Shown here one piece after another: positions 1 to 6,409 of a DNA stretch of 9,976 bases; position 1 is the stretch's first letter, and each line of letters starts with the position of its first letter. Location: contig CAYYMX010000053.1 in the NCBI GenBank assembly GCA_964473045.1, positions 1-9,976 of the forward strand. The letters run 5' to 3'. A program made the position numbers and the translations under genes. This DNA is from CAYYMX01 sp964473045. GTDB taxonomy: Bacteria; Pseudomonadota; Alphaproteobacteria; Methylaequorales; Methylaequoraceae. Under the pieces are notes generated by a model. It had not been told where the DNA came from and made no database searches. It worked only from the letters and a program-made list of their open reading frames with translations.

Positions 1-782
1 GTATTTCTCCAAAATTGCCAAAAGTCAAAACAATTAAGTTTTTCTTCTGAGAGCCAAACGGCTCCTTTCGAACTTTTACCCATCTTTGATCCTGTAGAAG
101 TGGTAATTAAAGGGCTTGTTAAACCAAAAACCTCCTCTCTAGATTCTTTTTTTATTAAGTCTATGCCAGATACAATATTGCCCCACTGATCAGATCCTCC
201 AAATTGTAAAACACAATTGTGCCTTTTAAAAAGTTCAAGAAAATCATAAGCCTGAAGTACAGAATAATTAAATTCTAAAAAACTTAAATTTTGTTCTCTA
301 GCTAATCTTTGTTTAATAGATTCAAGAGCCAACATTTTACTAACAGAAAACTTACTGCCAACCTTTCTCAAGAATGAGATATAATTTAACTTTCCTAACC
401 AATCCAAGTTATCTACAATTATGGCAGAATTTTTAATTTTTGAATTGAAAATCAAAAACTTTTCAAAAACTTTCCTTAATTTTTTTTTGTTTTTGTTTAT
501 ATCGTTTTCATTGAGAATTTTTCTAGTTTCATCCTTTCCAGATGGATCTCCTACCAATGTAGTGCCTCCACCAAGTAAAATGATAGGTTTGTGACCGAAT
601 TTTTGAAAAACTCTTAGAAGCATTAATGGTAATAAAGAACCTACGTGAAGACTATCAGACGTACAGTCAAAACCAATATATGCTGTTATTTGTTTTTTTA
701 ATTTTTTTTTCAAGATTTCTTCATTTGTGCATTGATTGAAGTAACCTCTTGTTTTAATAAATTCTAGAAAATCTTTATACAT
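1..782 (-). CDS. tyrS: Tyrosyl-tRNA synthetase, N-terminal 260 residues (cut by window edge)
   Basis: This class I aminoacyl-tRNA synthetase charges tRNA-Tyr with tyrosine using ATP, in the cytoplasm. Reading the minus strand from the ATG at 782 gives 260 codons without a stop, running off base 1. The HIGH-type ATP motif is HVGS at residues 46-49, preceded by the tyrosine-pocket stretch AYIGFD (34-39). FNYSVLQAYDF (171-181) and QFGGSDQWGN (193-202) are the tyrosine-binding and core segments of bacterial TyrRS. The KMSKS loop is KMGKS at 233-237. Family members are about 400-420 residues, so the anticodon-binding region and the C-terminal S4-like domain lie outside the window. It diverges from anmK across a 25-base gap. 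No Shine-Dalgarno sequence is visible, and a TATAAT lies 7 bases before the ATG. The identity is firm; only the 3' part is missing. Confidence 0.96.
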   Translation of the reverse strand, partial: MYKDFLEFIKTRGYFNQCTNEEILKKKLKKQITAYIGFDCTSDSLHVGSLLPLMLLRVFQKFGHKPIILLGGGTTLVGDPSGKDETRKILNENDINKNKKKLRKVFEKFLIFNSKIKNSAIIVDNLDWLGKLNYISFLRKVGSKFSVSKMLALESIKQRLAREQNLSFLEFNYSVLQAYDFLELFKRHNCVLQFGGSDQWGNIVSGIDLIKKESREEVFGLTSPLITTSTGSKMGKSSKGAVWLSEEKLNCFDFWQFWRN

Positions 783-807
783 AGTTCTATTATATCAATA
801 TTAACAA
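783..807. promoter_or_regulatory. Compact divergent promoter region between tyrS and anmK
   Basis: The 25-base gap between two divergent start codons is A/T-rich and holds overlapping -10-like hexamers. On the minus strand TATAAT (794-789) ends 7 bases from the tyrS ATG, so a transcript from it would be nearly leaderless. On the plus strand TATTAT (788-793) could serve anmK, with a weak -35 (TAGAAA, 765-770) 17 bases upstream inside tyrS. The hexamers are seen directly. Their use as promoters is inferred, because such hexamers are common in AT-rich DNA. Confidence 0.35.
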
Positions 808-1926
808 ATGGAAAAAAAAGAATTTTATTCATTAGGTATTATGAGTGGCACTTCCTTAGATGGATTAGACTTTTCTCTTATCAAATCTAATGGAAGAAAA
901 AAAATTAAACTTCTATATAACACAAACTTTTCAATTCAAGAAGACCTTAAGCATGATATTAATCAACTGATTGAAAAATTCAATAAATTCAGTTTTAAAA
1001 AGGTCTTAAAAAGTGAGTTTTTTCATAGTGTTCAATTAAAATTCAATAATCTTATTTTAAGAAAAATAAAAATTTTTTCCAAAAAAAACTCATTTGCACT
1101 TTCGGATATAGATGTTATCGGTTTGCATGGAAATACTTTAATACATAATCCAAAAAAAAAAATTTCTCTACAATTAGGAGATGCAAGTTTTTTAGCTAAT
1201 AAATTGAAGATTTTATTTGTTTCTGAATTTAGAAATAATGACATTTTTCTTGGCGGACAAGGTGCACCTTTAGTGCCAATTTATCATCAAGCTATTTTTT
1301 CTGATTATGGTAAAAATGTTATTGTTGTAAATATTGGTGGTATTTCTAATTTTACACTTTTAGTTGGAAAAAAAATTTTTTTAGCTTCTGATATTGGCCC
1401 TGGAAATGTTTTGATTGATAGTTTTTGTAAAAAAAATTTCAAATCTTCATTTGATAATGATGGAAAACTTGCCGCGAGTGGAAAAATTATTAATAAATAT
1501 TTAATCAAATGGTGTAAAAAGAAATTTATAAAAAAACCAGCACCTAAATCCTTTGATAATTATTATTTTAAAACAATAAACTTTTTAAAACCTTCAACAC
1601 AAAAAAAAGATTTATTAAGAACATTAACTTTTTTTACTGCAAAAATAATTGCTGACAGTAAGAATCTTTTTAATTTTGATTTAGATAAATGGATTTTTTG
1701 TGGAGGAGGAGTAAAAAATCTAACGCTAATAAATGATATAAATAGTTTGTTACCTGGAGAAAATATTTTGATTTCAGATGAATTAGGTTGGGATTCTTCA
1801 TACATTGAATCCCAAGCATTTGCATTTATATCAATAAGAACGTTGCTTAACTTGCCGTCTTCTTATCCTAATTCTACTGGAACTAAAAAACAAAATATTT
1901 GTGGAATAATCTACAAACCTGATTAA
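808..1926 (+). CDS. anmK: Anhydro-N-acetylmuramic acid kinase
   Basis: AnmK hydrolyses and phosphorylates 1,6-anhydro-N-acetylmuramic acid with ATP, giving MurNAc-6-phosphate in cytoplasmic murein recycling. The 372-residue product has the usual family length. It begins with the signature GIMSGTSLDGLD (10-21), the ATP phosphate loop of this ASKHA-fold family. Further family blocks follow in order: IGLHGNTLIHNP, LQLGDASFLA, FRNNDIFLGGQGAPLVP (substrate and ATP pocket), VVNIGGISNFT, SDIGPGNVLID and FCGGGVKN near the end. All are intact, so the enzyme should be functional. The ATG at 808 is chosen because the signature starts ten residues later; there is no clear Shine-Dalgarno sequence. An 11-A tract (1152-1162) lies within the reading frame. 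The gene diverges from tyrS and ends two bases from the stop codon of the convergent hydrolase gene. Confidence 0.96.
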   Translation: MEKKEFYSLGIMSGTSLDGLDFSLIKSNGRKKIKLLYNTNFSIQEDLKHDINQLIEKFNKFSFKKVLKSEFFHSVQLKFNNLILRKIKIFSKKNSFALSDIDVIGLHGNTLIHNPKKKISLQLGDASFLANKLKILFVSEFRNNDIFLGGQGAPLVPIYHQAIFSDYGKNVIVVNIGGISNFTLLVGKKIFLASDIGPGNVLIDSFCKKNFKSSFDNDGKLAASGKIINKYLIKWCKKKFIKKPAPKSFDNYYFKTINFLKPSTQKKDLLRTLTFFTAKIIADSKNLFNFDLDKWIFCGGGVKNLTLINDINSLLPGENILISDELGWDSSYIESQAFAFISIRTLLNLPSSYPNSTGTKKQNICGIIYKPD

Positions 1927-1928
1927 AT

Positions 1929-2561
1929 TTAAATACTTTTTATGTATTTTTTTACTTTTTCCAGGACTTTTAGTTCCATTTGGGTATAGAAATGATCTGA
2001 ATTTTTTACAACTTCATGTTTTACTAAAATTGTTTTTTGTTGGTTTAATTTTGTAACAATCCCTTTGACAGATTCATTTTCAACTAACGTGTCTTTTTCT
2101 GCAGAAATAATAAGGCCTGATGCTGGGCATGGAGCTAAAAAATTAAAGTCATATTTTCCAGCTGGCGGACTAATTAAAATAAATTTTGGAATTTCTGGCC
2201 TTCTCATAAGTAGTTGCATTCCAACCCATGCACCAAAAGAAATACCACAAATCCAGAATTTGTCTGATCCTTGGTTTTGGTTTTGCAACCAATCTAATGC
2301 AATTGCAGAATCAGCAAGTTCACCTTCGCTTCCATCATGCTCTCCATCAGATTTTCCAACACCTCTAAAATTAAACCTGAGACTAGAGAATCCCATATCT
2401 GAAAAAAGTTTGTGTAATTTTAGTGGTAGTGAATTATTCATGTTTCCTCCGTGACCAGGATGAGCATGTAAAAGTAGTACCGATGGAGATTCTGCTTTGT
2501 TGTTATGAGTATACCTAGCTTCAAGTCTACCAATAGGTCCGTTCAATAAAATCTCAGGCAT
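1929..2561 (-). CDS. Alpha/beta-hydrolase family protein, substrate unknown
   Basis: This 210-residue cytoplasmic alpha/beta hydrolase has no signal peptide. The oxyanion-side motif HAHPGHGGNMNN is at residues 32-43. The stretch LRFNFRGVGKSDG (61-73) is typical of the predicted-hydrolase group resembling COG2945. The nucleophile elbow GISFG places Ser108, and Asp157 (SAEKD) and His190 (NSDH) complete a plausible catalytic triad. The substrate cannot be told from sequence; esterases, thioesterases and peptidases share this fold. The ATG at 2561 starts MPEILLNGPIGRLEARY, matching the usual start of such proteins. It diverges from the cysE-isc operon with 64 bases between start codons, and those bases hold the putative IscR operator, so it may share Fe-S-dependent control. 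That link is inferred from position only. Confidence 0.85.
   Translation of the reverse strand: MPEILLNGPIGRLEARYTHNNKAESPSVLLLHAHPGHGGNMNNSLPLKLHKLFSDMGFSSLRFNFRGVGKSDGEHDGSEGELADSAIALDWLQNQNQGSDKFWICGISFGAWVGMQLLMRRPEIPKFILISPPAGKYDFNFLAPCPASGLIISAEKDTLVENESVKGIVTKLNQQKTILVKHEVVKNSDHFYTQMELKVLEKVKKYIKSI
1931..1953 (+). terminator. Weak hairpin plus T-run after anmK
   Basis: AAATAC (1931-1936) and GTATTT (1944-1949) can pair around a 7-base loop, and a run of seven T residues covers 1947-1953. The stem has one G-C pair, so it is a weak rho-independent terminator at best. It lies just past the anmK stop and inside the last codons of the convergent hydrolase gene. The opposite strand has no matching T-run, so it would act only on anmK transcripts. 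Confidence 0.3.
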
Positions 2562-2564
2562 AAA

Positions 2565-2589
2565 ATACTTGACTAAATTAGTAAGATAT
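2565..2589 (+). promoter_or_regulatory. Putative IscR type-1 operator upstream of cysE-isc
   Basis: Half-site ATACTTGACT (2565-2574), spacer AAATT (2575-2579) and half-site AGTAAGATAT (2580-2589) line up with the E. coli IscR type-1 motif (half-sites ATASYYGACT and AGTCRRSTAT around RWWWY). The first half and spacer match fully. The second half differs at two positions, AGTA for AGTC and A for S. TTGACT (2569-2574) within it resembles a plus-strand -35 element, and IscR type-1 sites typically overlap promoters in this way. A matching -10 is not clear; TAAGTA at 2592-2597 has the right spacing but is poor. The site is 37 bases before the cysE ATG and 4 bases before the hydrolase ATG. [2Fe-2S]-IscR bound here would repress the operon when clusters are plentiful. 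The function is inferred from the match and from iscR being in the operon. Confidence 0.65.
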
Positions 2590-2603
2590 ATTAAGTATAC
2601 AGG

Positions 2604-2632
2604 TATATATTATATATTTGTTAATATGTCAA
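2604..2632 (-). promoter_or_regulatory. Candidate sigma70-type promoter for the alpha/beta hydrolase
   Basis: On the minus strand, a perfect -35 hexamer TTGACA (2632-2627) is followed after 17 bases by TATATA (2609-2604), a 4/6 match to the -10. Transcription would start near 2597 and give a leader of about 36 bases before the ATG at 2561, with the IscR-like box inside that leader. The -35 overlaps the first codons of cysE. The hexamers are seen directly; activity is inferred. Confidence 0.4.
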
Positions 2633-3387
2633 AAAAATTGTTTGATTTAATTGTTTCTGATTTAAGAGCTGCAAAAAAAAGAGATCCGGCAGCCAGAAAT
2701 TTCTTTGAAATTTTTTTTACTTATTCAGGCTTTCATGCGCTACTAGTTTATAGATTTTGTCACATTTTCTGGAAAGTAAAACTAAAATTTTTTTCTAAAT
2801 TTCTTAGTAATATCTGCAGAATGTTTACATCAGTAGAGATTCATCCAGCATCAGTTATAGGTAGTGGTTTTTTTATTGATCATGGTGCAGGCTTGGTGAT
2901 TGGAGAAACTTCTAAAATTGGTGATAATGTAACTGTTTATCAGCAAGTTACTTTGGGAGGCATCTCTCCATCAGTTAATGCTAATTTGCAAAGAAACTCA
3001 AAAAGACACCCAACTATAGAAGATAATGTGATCATAGGCTCCGGTGCGCAAGTTTTGGGACCAATAACTATAGGAAAAAACTCTAGAATAGGGGCAAACG
3101 CTGTTGTGTTAAATGATGTGCCAAAAAACACAACATATGTCGGAATTCCTGCAAGAAAATTAGAAATTGTGAAAAAAAATGATGTTTTCAATCCCTATGG
3201 TATATCAGATGGAAAGATTGATGATCCTAATAAAAAAAGCATTTTAGCTCTTTTTAAGGAAATACATGAATTAAATGAAAAAGTTGTTTTTTTAAAATCT
3301 CAAGTTGAAAATGTCGAAAGATATGAGGTGACTAGAAAAATTACAAAAAAAGGAAATTATAAAACTAAGGGGAAAATTATAAAATGA
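2626..3387 (+). CDS. cysE: Serine O-acetyltransferase
   Basis: CysE transfers acetyl from acetyl-CoA to L-serine, giving O-acetylserine, the precursor of cysteine. Cysteine is the sulfur source for IscS. The product is 253 residues from the ATG at 2626. A longer frame could begin at a TTG at 2569, but its 19 extra codons run through the promoter and operator, and MSKKLFDLIVSDLRAAKKRDPAAR is the normal start. An N-terminal helical region leads to a left-handed beta-helix of hexapeptide repeats. EIHP (71-74) and DHGAGLVIGET (from Asp85-His86) carry the acidic and histidine catalytic positions. TLGG, KRHPTIEDNVIIGSGAQVLGP and VGIPAR follow. The short N-terminus and Glu in the EIHP motif resemble the Bacillus/cyanobacterial type. 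A charged, probably coiled tail of about 55 residues follows the last repeats. Its stop overlaps the iscR start by 4 bases (ATGA), suggesting translational coupling. Confidence 0.93.
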   Translation: MSKKLFDLIVSDLRAAKKRDPAARNFFEIFFTYSGFHALLVYRFCHIFWKVKLKFFSKFLSNICRMFTSVEIHPASVIGSGFFIDHGAGLVIGETSKIGDNVTVYQQVTLGGISPSVNANLQRNSKRHPTIEDNVIIGSGAQVLGPITIGKNSRIGANAVVLNDVPKNTTYVGIPARKLEIVKKNDVFNPYGISDGKIDDPNKKSILALFKEIHELNEKVVFLKSQVENVERYEVTRKITKKGNYKTKGKIIK

Positions 3388-3863
3388 AGTTAACTTCCAA
3401 AGGTAGATTTGCAGTAACCGCTCTCGTTGACTTGGCTATAAATTCTGAGGATAATAAACCAGTTTGTCTTTCAGATATTGCTAAAAGACAGGATATTTCC
3501 ATTAATTTCTTGGAGCAGATATTTCTTCTCTTAAAAAAAAAAGGCATTGTTAAAAGTATTCGCGGAGCTTCTGGTGGATATTTATTTGATAGAGAACCCA
3601 GTGTCATAATGTTATCTGATGTTATTGATGCTGTTAATGAGGAAATTAAAATTACAAGGTGCAATGGTGGTGATATAGGTTGTGTTTCATTTAGAAAGAA
3701 AAGTAAATGTTTGACTCATAACCTTTGGAATATGTTGACCGGTCATATTTTTGATTTTCTGAATTCGGTTTCAATAGAAAATGTTAAGTCTAATTGTTAT
3801 AACTCACTAATTACCAGAGCTCCTTTAGATAATTTTAATAATATTAATGAACTGAAACATTAG
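3384..3863 (+). CDS. iscR: Fe-S cluster-sensing Rrf2-family regulator IscR
   Basis: IscR is a homodimeric winged-helix regulator that binds a [2Fe-2S] cluster and represses the isc operon when cluster supply is sufficient. The 159-residue product starts MKLTSKGRFAVTALVDLA, the typical Rrf2 start. The recognition region DISINFLEQIF keeps Glu44, the equivalent of E. coli Glu43, which controls discrimination between site types. The wing is IRGASGGYLF (59-68). The cluster ligands are Cys93, Cys100, Cys109 and His112 (CLTHNLW), all present but spaced wider than in E. coli (92, 98, 104, 107). An AAGGGGA ribosome-binding site (3367-3373) lies 10 bases before the ATG. A run of ten A residues (3533-3542) sits in the DNA-binding domain coding region. 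It is the second gene of the operon it probably controls, seven bases before iscS. Confidence 0.96.
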   Translation: MKLTSKGRFAVTALVDLAINSEDNKPVCLSDIAKRQDISINFLEQIFLLLKKKGIVKSIRGASGGYLFDREPSVIMLSDVIDAVNEEIKITRCNGGDIGCVSFRKKSKCLTHNLWNMLTGHIFDFLNSVSIENVKSNCYNSLITRAPLDNFNNINELKH

Positions 3864-3870
3864 GGGCGTA

Positions 3871-5082
3871 ATGAACAAAAATATTTATTTTGACTATCAA
3901 GCTACAACGCCAATTGATCCAAGAGTTTTAAAAAAAATGTCACCTTTCTTTGGAGAAATTTATGGCAACCCACACTCTAGAAATCATTCTTATGGATGGG
4001 AGGCAGAAGAGGGAGTTGAGATAGCAAGAGAAAATGTTTCTCAAATTATAGGTGCTAATCCTAAAGAGATTATTTTTACTTCAGGTGCTACGGAATCAAA
4101 TAACCTTGCAATCAAGGGTGTTGCTGAATTTTATGGAGATAAGAAAAAACATATCATAACTTGTCTAACAGAACATAAATGTGTTTTGGAATCTTGCAGA
4201 ACTCTTTCTGAAAAGGGCTTTAGGATAACCTATTTGTCAGTACAATCAGACGGATTGATTGATTTGAATGAACTTGAAGAGGCTATTACTCATGAAACAT
4301 TACTTGTTTCTATTATGGGGGTACATAATGAAATAGGTGTAATTCAACCACTTAAAAGGATTGGAGAAATTTGTAAAAAAAATGAAATTTTTTTCCATAC
4401 AGACTGTGCCCAAGCAGTAGGAAAAATTTATCTCAATGTAAATGATATGAACATTGATTTAATGAGTATCTCTGGTCATAAAATTTACGGTCCGAAAGGA
4501 ATTGGCGCATTATACGTTAGAAGGAGACCCCGGGTGAGAATATCAGCTATGATGAGTGGTGGTGGTCAAGAAAGAGGTATGAGATCGGGTACTTTGTCTC
4601 CAGCATTGTGTGTTGGACTTGGAGAAGCTTGCAAAATAAGCTCTAAAGAAATGGAAGCTGAAAATAAACGTTTAACAAAATTAAAAAATATGTTCTTAAA
4701 TGGTATTAGAAAATCATGTAAGGATATTTATATTAATGGTTCAGAAACAAATAGAATACCTGGAAACTTGAATTTAAGCTTTGCTTATGTTGAAGGTGAA
4801 TCATTAATGATGGGAATTAAAAACCTTGCTGTTTCATCTGGGTCAGCTTGCACCTCTGCTTCACTTGAACCTTCTTATGTCCTTAAGGCGCTTGGTGTAG
4901 AGGAAGAATTAGCCCACACAAGCTTGAGAATTGGAATAGGAAGGTTTACCTCTGAAGATGATATTAAAATTGCAATCGATAAAATTGTCAATGAGGTAAA
5001 AAGGCTAAGGTCATTAAGTCCTCTTTGGGAAATGGCTCAAGAAGGAATTGACATTAGCAAGATAAAGTGGGCAGCACATTAA
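3871..5082 (+). CDS. iscS: Cysteine desulfurase IscS
   Basis: IscS is a PLP-dependent homodimeric enzyme that converts cysteine to alanine and carries the sulfur as a persulfide for IscU, MnmA and other acceptors. The product is 403 residues, close to the 404 of E. coli. Visible family motifs are YFDYQATTPIDPRV at the start, TSGATESNNLAIKG near residues 70-84, and SGHKIYGPKG, whose Lys204 forms the PLP Schiff base. The mobile catalytic loop SSGSACTSASLEPS holds Cys327, the persulfide cysteine. The C-terminus, SPLWEMAQEGIDISKIKW, is the conserved tail that contacts IscU and marks this as IscS rather than SufS or NifS. The seven-base gap after iscR provides an AGGGG-like ribosome-binding site that overlaps the iscR stop. 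Its sulfur acceptors IscU and MnmA are encoded further along the same operon. Confidence 0.97.
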   Translation: MNKNIYFDYQATTPIDPRVLKKMSPFFGEIYGNPHSRNHSYGWEAEEGVEIARENVSQIIGANPKEIIFTSGATESNNLAIKGVAEFYGDKKKHIITCLTEHKCVLESCRTLSEKGFRITYLSVQSDGLIDLNELEEAITHETLLVSIMGVHNEIGVIQPLKRIGEICKKNEIFFHTDCAQAVGKIYLNVNDMNIDLMSISGHKIYGPKGIGALYVRRRPRVRISAMMSGGGQERGMRSGTLSPALCVGLGEACKISSKEMEAENKRLTKLKNMFLNGIRKSCKDIYINGSETNRIPGNLNLSFAYVEGESLMMGIKNLAVSSGSACTSASLEPSYVLKALGVEEELAHTSLRIGIGRFTSEDDIKIAIDKIVNEVKRLRSLSPLWEMAQEGIDISKIKWAAH

Positions 5083-5090
5083 TTTTAAAA

Positions 5091-5095
5091 AGGAG
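5091..5095 (+). promoter_or_regulatory. Strong Shine-Dalgarno sequence for iscU
   Basis: AGGAG lies six bases before the iscU ATG, inside the longest gap of the operon after its first gene (19 bases). Most other genes here have weak or no Shine-Dalgarno sequences, so iscU may be translated at a higher rate than its neighbours. Confidence 0.6.
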
Positions 5096-5101
5096 AAAAA
5101 T

Positions 5102-5485
5102 ATGGCATATAGCAAAAAACTAATTGAACATTATGAGAAACCGAGAAATGTTGGCTCCATGAATAAAGAGTCTAAAAGTGTAGGGACTGGACTGGTTGGT
5201 GCTCCAGCATGTGGAGATGTAATGAAACTTCAGATAAAAGTTGATGAAAAAGGTATCATTGAGGATGCAAAATTTAAGACATTTGGTTGTGGGTCTGCCA
5301 TTGCTTCAAGTTCACTAATTACAGAGTGGGTAAAAGGTAAAAGCATTGATGAAGCTGATTCAATTAAAAATACTGAAATAGCTACCCATCTCGCATTACC
5401 ACCAGTTAAGATTCATTGTTCTGTTCTTGCAGAAGATGCAATCAAGGCAGCAATTGCAGATTATAAGGTAAAAAATAAAAGATGA
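5102..5485 (+). CDS. iscU: Fe-S cluster assembly scaffold IscU
   Basis: IscU is the scaffold on which iron and IscS-derived sulfur are built into [2Fe-2S] and [4Fe-4S] clusters before transfer to carriers. At 127 residues it matches E. coli IscU (128) and has identical numbering of key positions. Cys37, Cys63 and Cys106 are the cluster ligands, Asp39 controls cluster stability and release, and His105 lies next to the third cysteine. The LPPVK motif at 99-103, which HscA binds, is intact, in agreement with hscB and hscA downstream. The start is fixed by AGGAG six bases upstream. Its last bases overlap the start of iscA by four (ATGA). Nothing is missing, so it should be a fully working IscU-type scaffold. 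Confidence 0.97.
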   Translation: MAYSKKLIEHYEKPRNVGSMNKESKSVGTGLVGAPACGDVMKLQIKVDEKGIIEDAKFKTFGCGSAIASSSLITEWVKGKSIDEADSIKNTEIATHLALPPVKIHCSVLAEDAIKAAIADYKVKNKR

Positions 5486-5805
5486 TTTCCTTAACTTCAT
5501 CTGCTGTCCATCATATTCGGCAGTTGATTTTGGCTAGAGATGTTAAGCCAATAGGAATTAGGATTGGGGTCAATACCAAGGGTTGTTCTGGCCTTTCCTA
5601 TGCTTTGGAATTTGTGGACAAAGTTTTGGAAGGAGATGAAGTTTTAAATATTGAGAATATAAAAATTTTTCTAGACCCGAAAGTAACTCTATTTGTACTT
5701 GGCACGCAAGTTGACTATGTTGAAGGAGAACTTGAATCAGGATTTAAGTTTCTAAATCCAAATGAAAAAGGAAGATGTGGTTGCGGCGAATCCTTTCACA
5801 TTTAA
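5482..5805 (+). CDS. iscA: A-type Fe-S carrier protein IscA
   Basis: A-type carriers accept a cluster from the scaffold and pass it to target apoproteins. The 107-residue product equals the usual IscA length and has the three conserved cysteines at Cys35 (KGCSGLSY) and Cys99/Cys101 (RCGCGESF). The C-terminal GRCGCGESFHI is typical of IscA/ErpA/SufA. The operon position between iscU and hscB supports IscA over the related ErpA or SufA. Its ATG overlaps the iscU stop by four bases, so translation is probably coupled; only a weak AAGG lies upstream. It is followed after 15 bases by hscB. Confidence 0.95.
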   Translation: MISLTSSAVHHIRQLILARDVKPIGIRIGVNTKGCSGLSYALEFVDKVLEGDEVLNIENIKIFLDPKVTLFVLGTQVDYVEGELESGFKFLNPNEKGRCGCGESFHI

Positions 5806-5820
5806 TTAGAAAAAAAATTA

Positions 5821-6405
5821 ATGGAAAAAGTAATTTTTTGCTGGCACTGTAAAAAAAGTACAGATGGTTTAAGTTTTTTTTGTCAGTCGTGTAATAAAAT
5901 TCAAAAACCCTTCAAAATAGAAGCATATGATATTTTTGAATTAAATCAGGAATTTGCTATAGACAAAAATACTCTAGAAGAAAAATATCTAAATCTTCAG
6001 GCTAAGCTCCATCCAGACAAATTCATCAATTTTTCTGAAATTGAAAAAGATTATGCTACTAGTCATTCATCAAATATAAATGATGCATATAACAATCTAG
6101 TGAATGATGTCAAAAGATCCCAGACACTTCTTAAAGCTCTAGGTTATAATTTGGATAAAGAAGATAAATCTTTTGATGATAAAAATATTTTAAATGAAAT
6201 TATGGAACTACAAAATGAATGCATGTTAGCTGAAAGAAATCATGAAAAAGTAAAGATAAAGAAAAAAATTCTAGACTTTATTGATAAGACAAATAAAAAA
6301 ATTGATACTTTAATTAAATCAAAGTCTCTAGATGATGCACATACATTAACAATAAAACTCTCTTATCTAGAAAAAATTAGACAAAATCTGAGCAACAACA
6401 ACTAG
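5821..6405 (+). CDS. hscB: J-domain co-chaperone HscB with N-terminal tetracysteine motif
   Basis: HscB (Hsc20) delivers IscU to HscA and stimulates its ATPase, promoting cluster release from the scaffold. The J-domain occupies about residues 35-105, with the HPD motif at 64-66 (LHPDKF) and the NDAYNNL and RSQTLLKALGY blocks typical of Hsc20. A helical C-terminal domain that binds IscU follows. The protein is 194 residues against 171 in E. coli. The extra length is an N-terminal extension with CXXC pairs at Cys7/Cys10 and Cys21/Cys24, resembling the metal-binding domain of human HSCB. The ATG at 5821 must be used or the first pair is lost; no clear Shine-Dalgarno sequence precedes it. A four-base gap separates it from hscA. 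Zinc or other metal binding is inferred from the motif. Confidence 0.94.
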   Translation: MEKVIFCWHCKKSTDGLSFFCQSCNKIQKPFKIEAYDIFELNQEFAIDKNTLEEKYLNLQAKLHPDKFINFSEIEKDYATSHSSNINDAYNNLVNDVKRSQTLLKALGYNLDKEDKSFDDKNILNEIMELQNECMLAERNHEKVKIKKKILDFIDKTNKKIDTLIKSKSLDDAHTLTIKLSYLEKIRQNLSNNN

Positions 6406-6409
6406 AACT

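Noticed and set aside
1032..1805. Minus-strand open frames inside anmK
   Set aside because: They are shadows of a well-supported kinase gene in A/T-rich DNA and show no protein family features.
2065..2454. 129-codon open frame on the plus strand opposite the hydrolase gene
   Set aside because: It is antisense to a recognisable alpha/beta hydrolase, with low-complexity Ser/Pro-rich translation and no family signature.
2569..2625. TTG at 2569 as the start of cysE, adding 19 residues
   Set aside because: The extra codons lie within the IscR-like box and promoter region, encode an atypical sequence, and the ATG at 2626 begins the normal CysE N-terminus.
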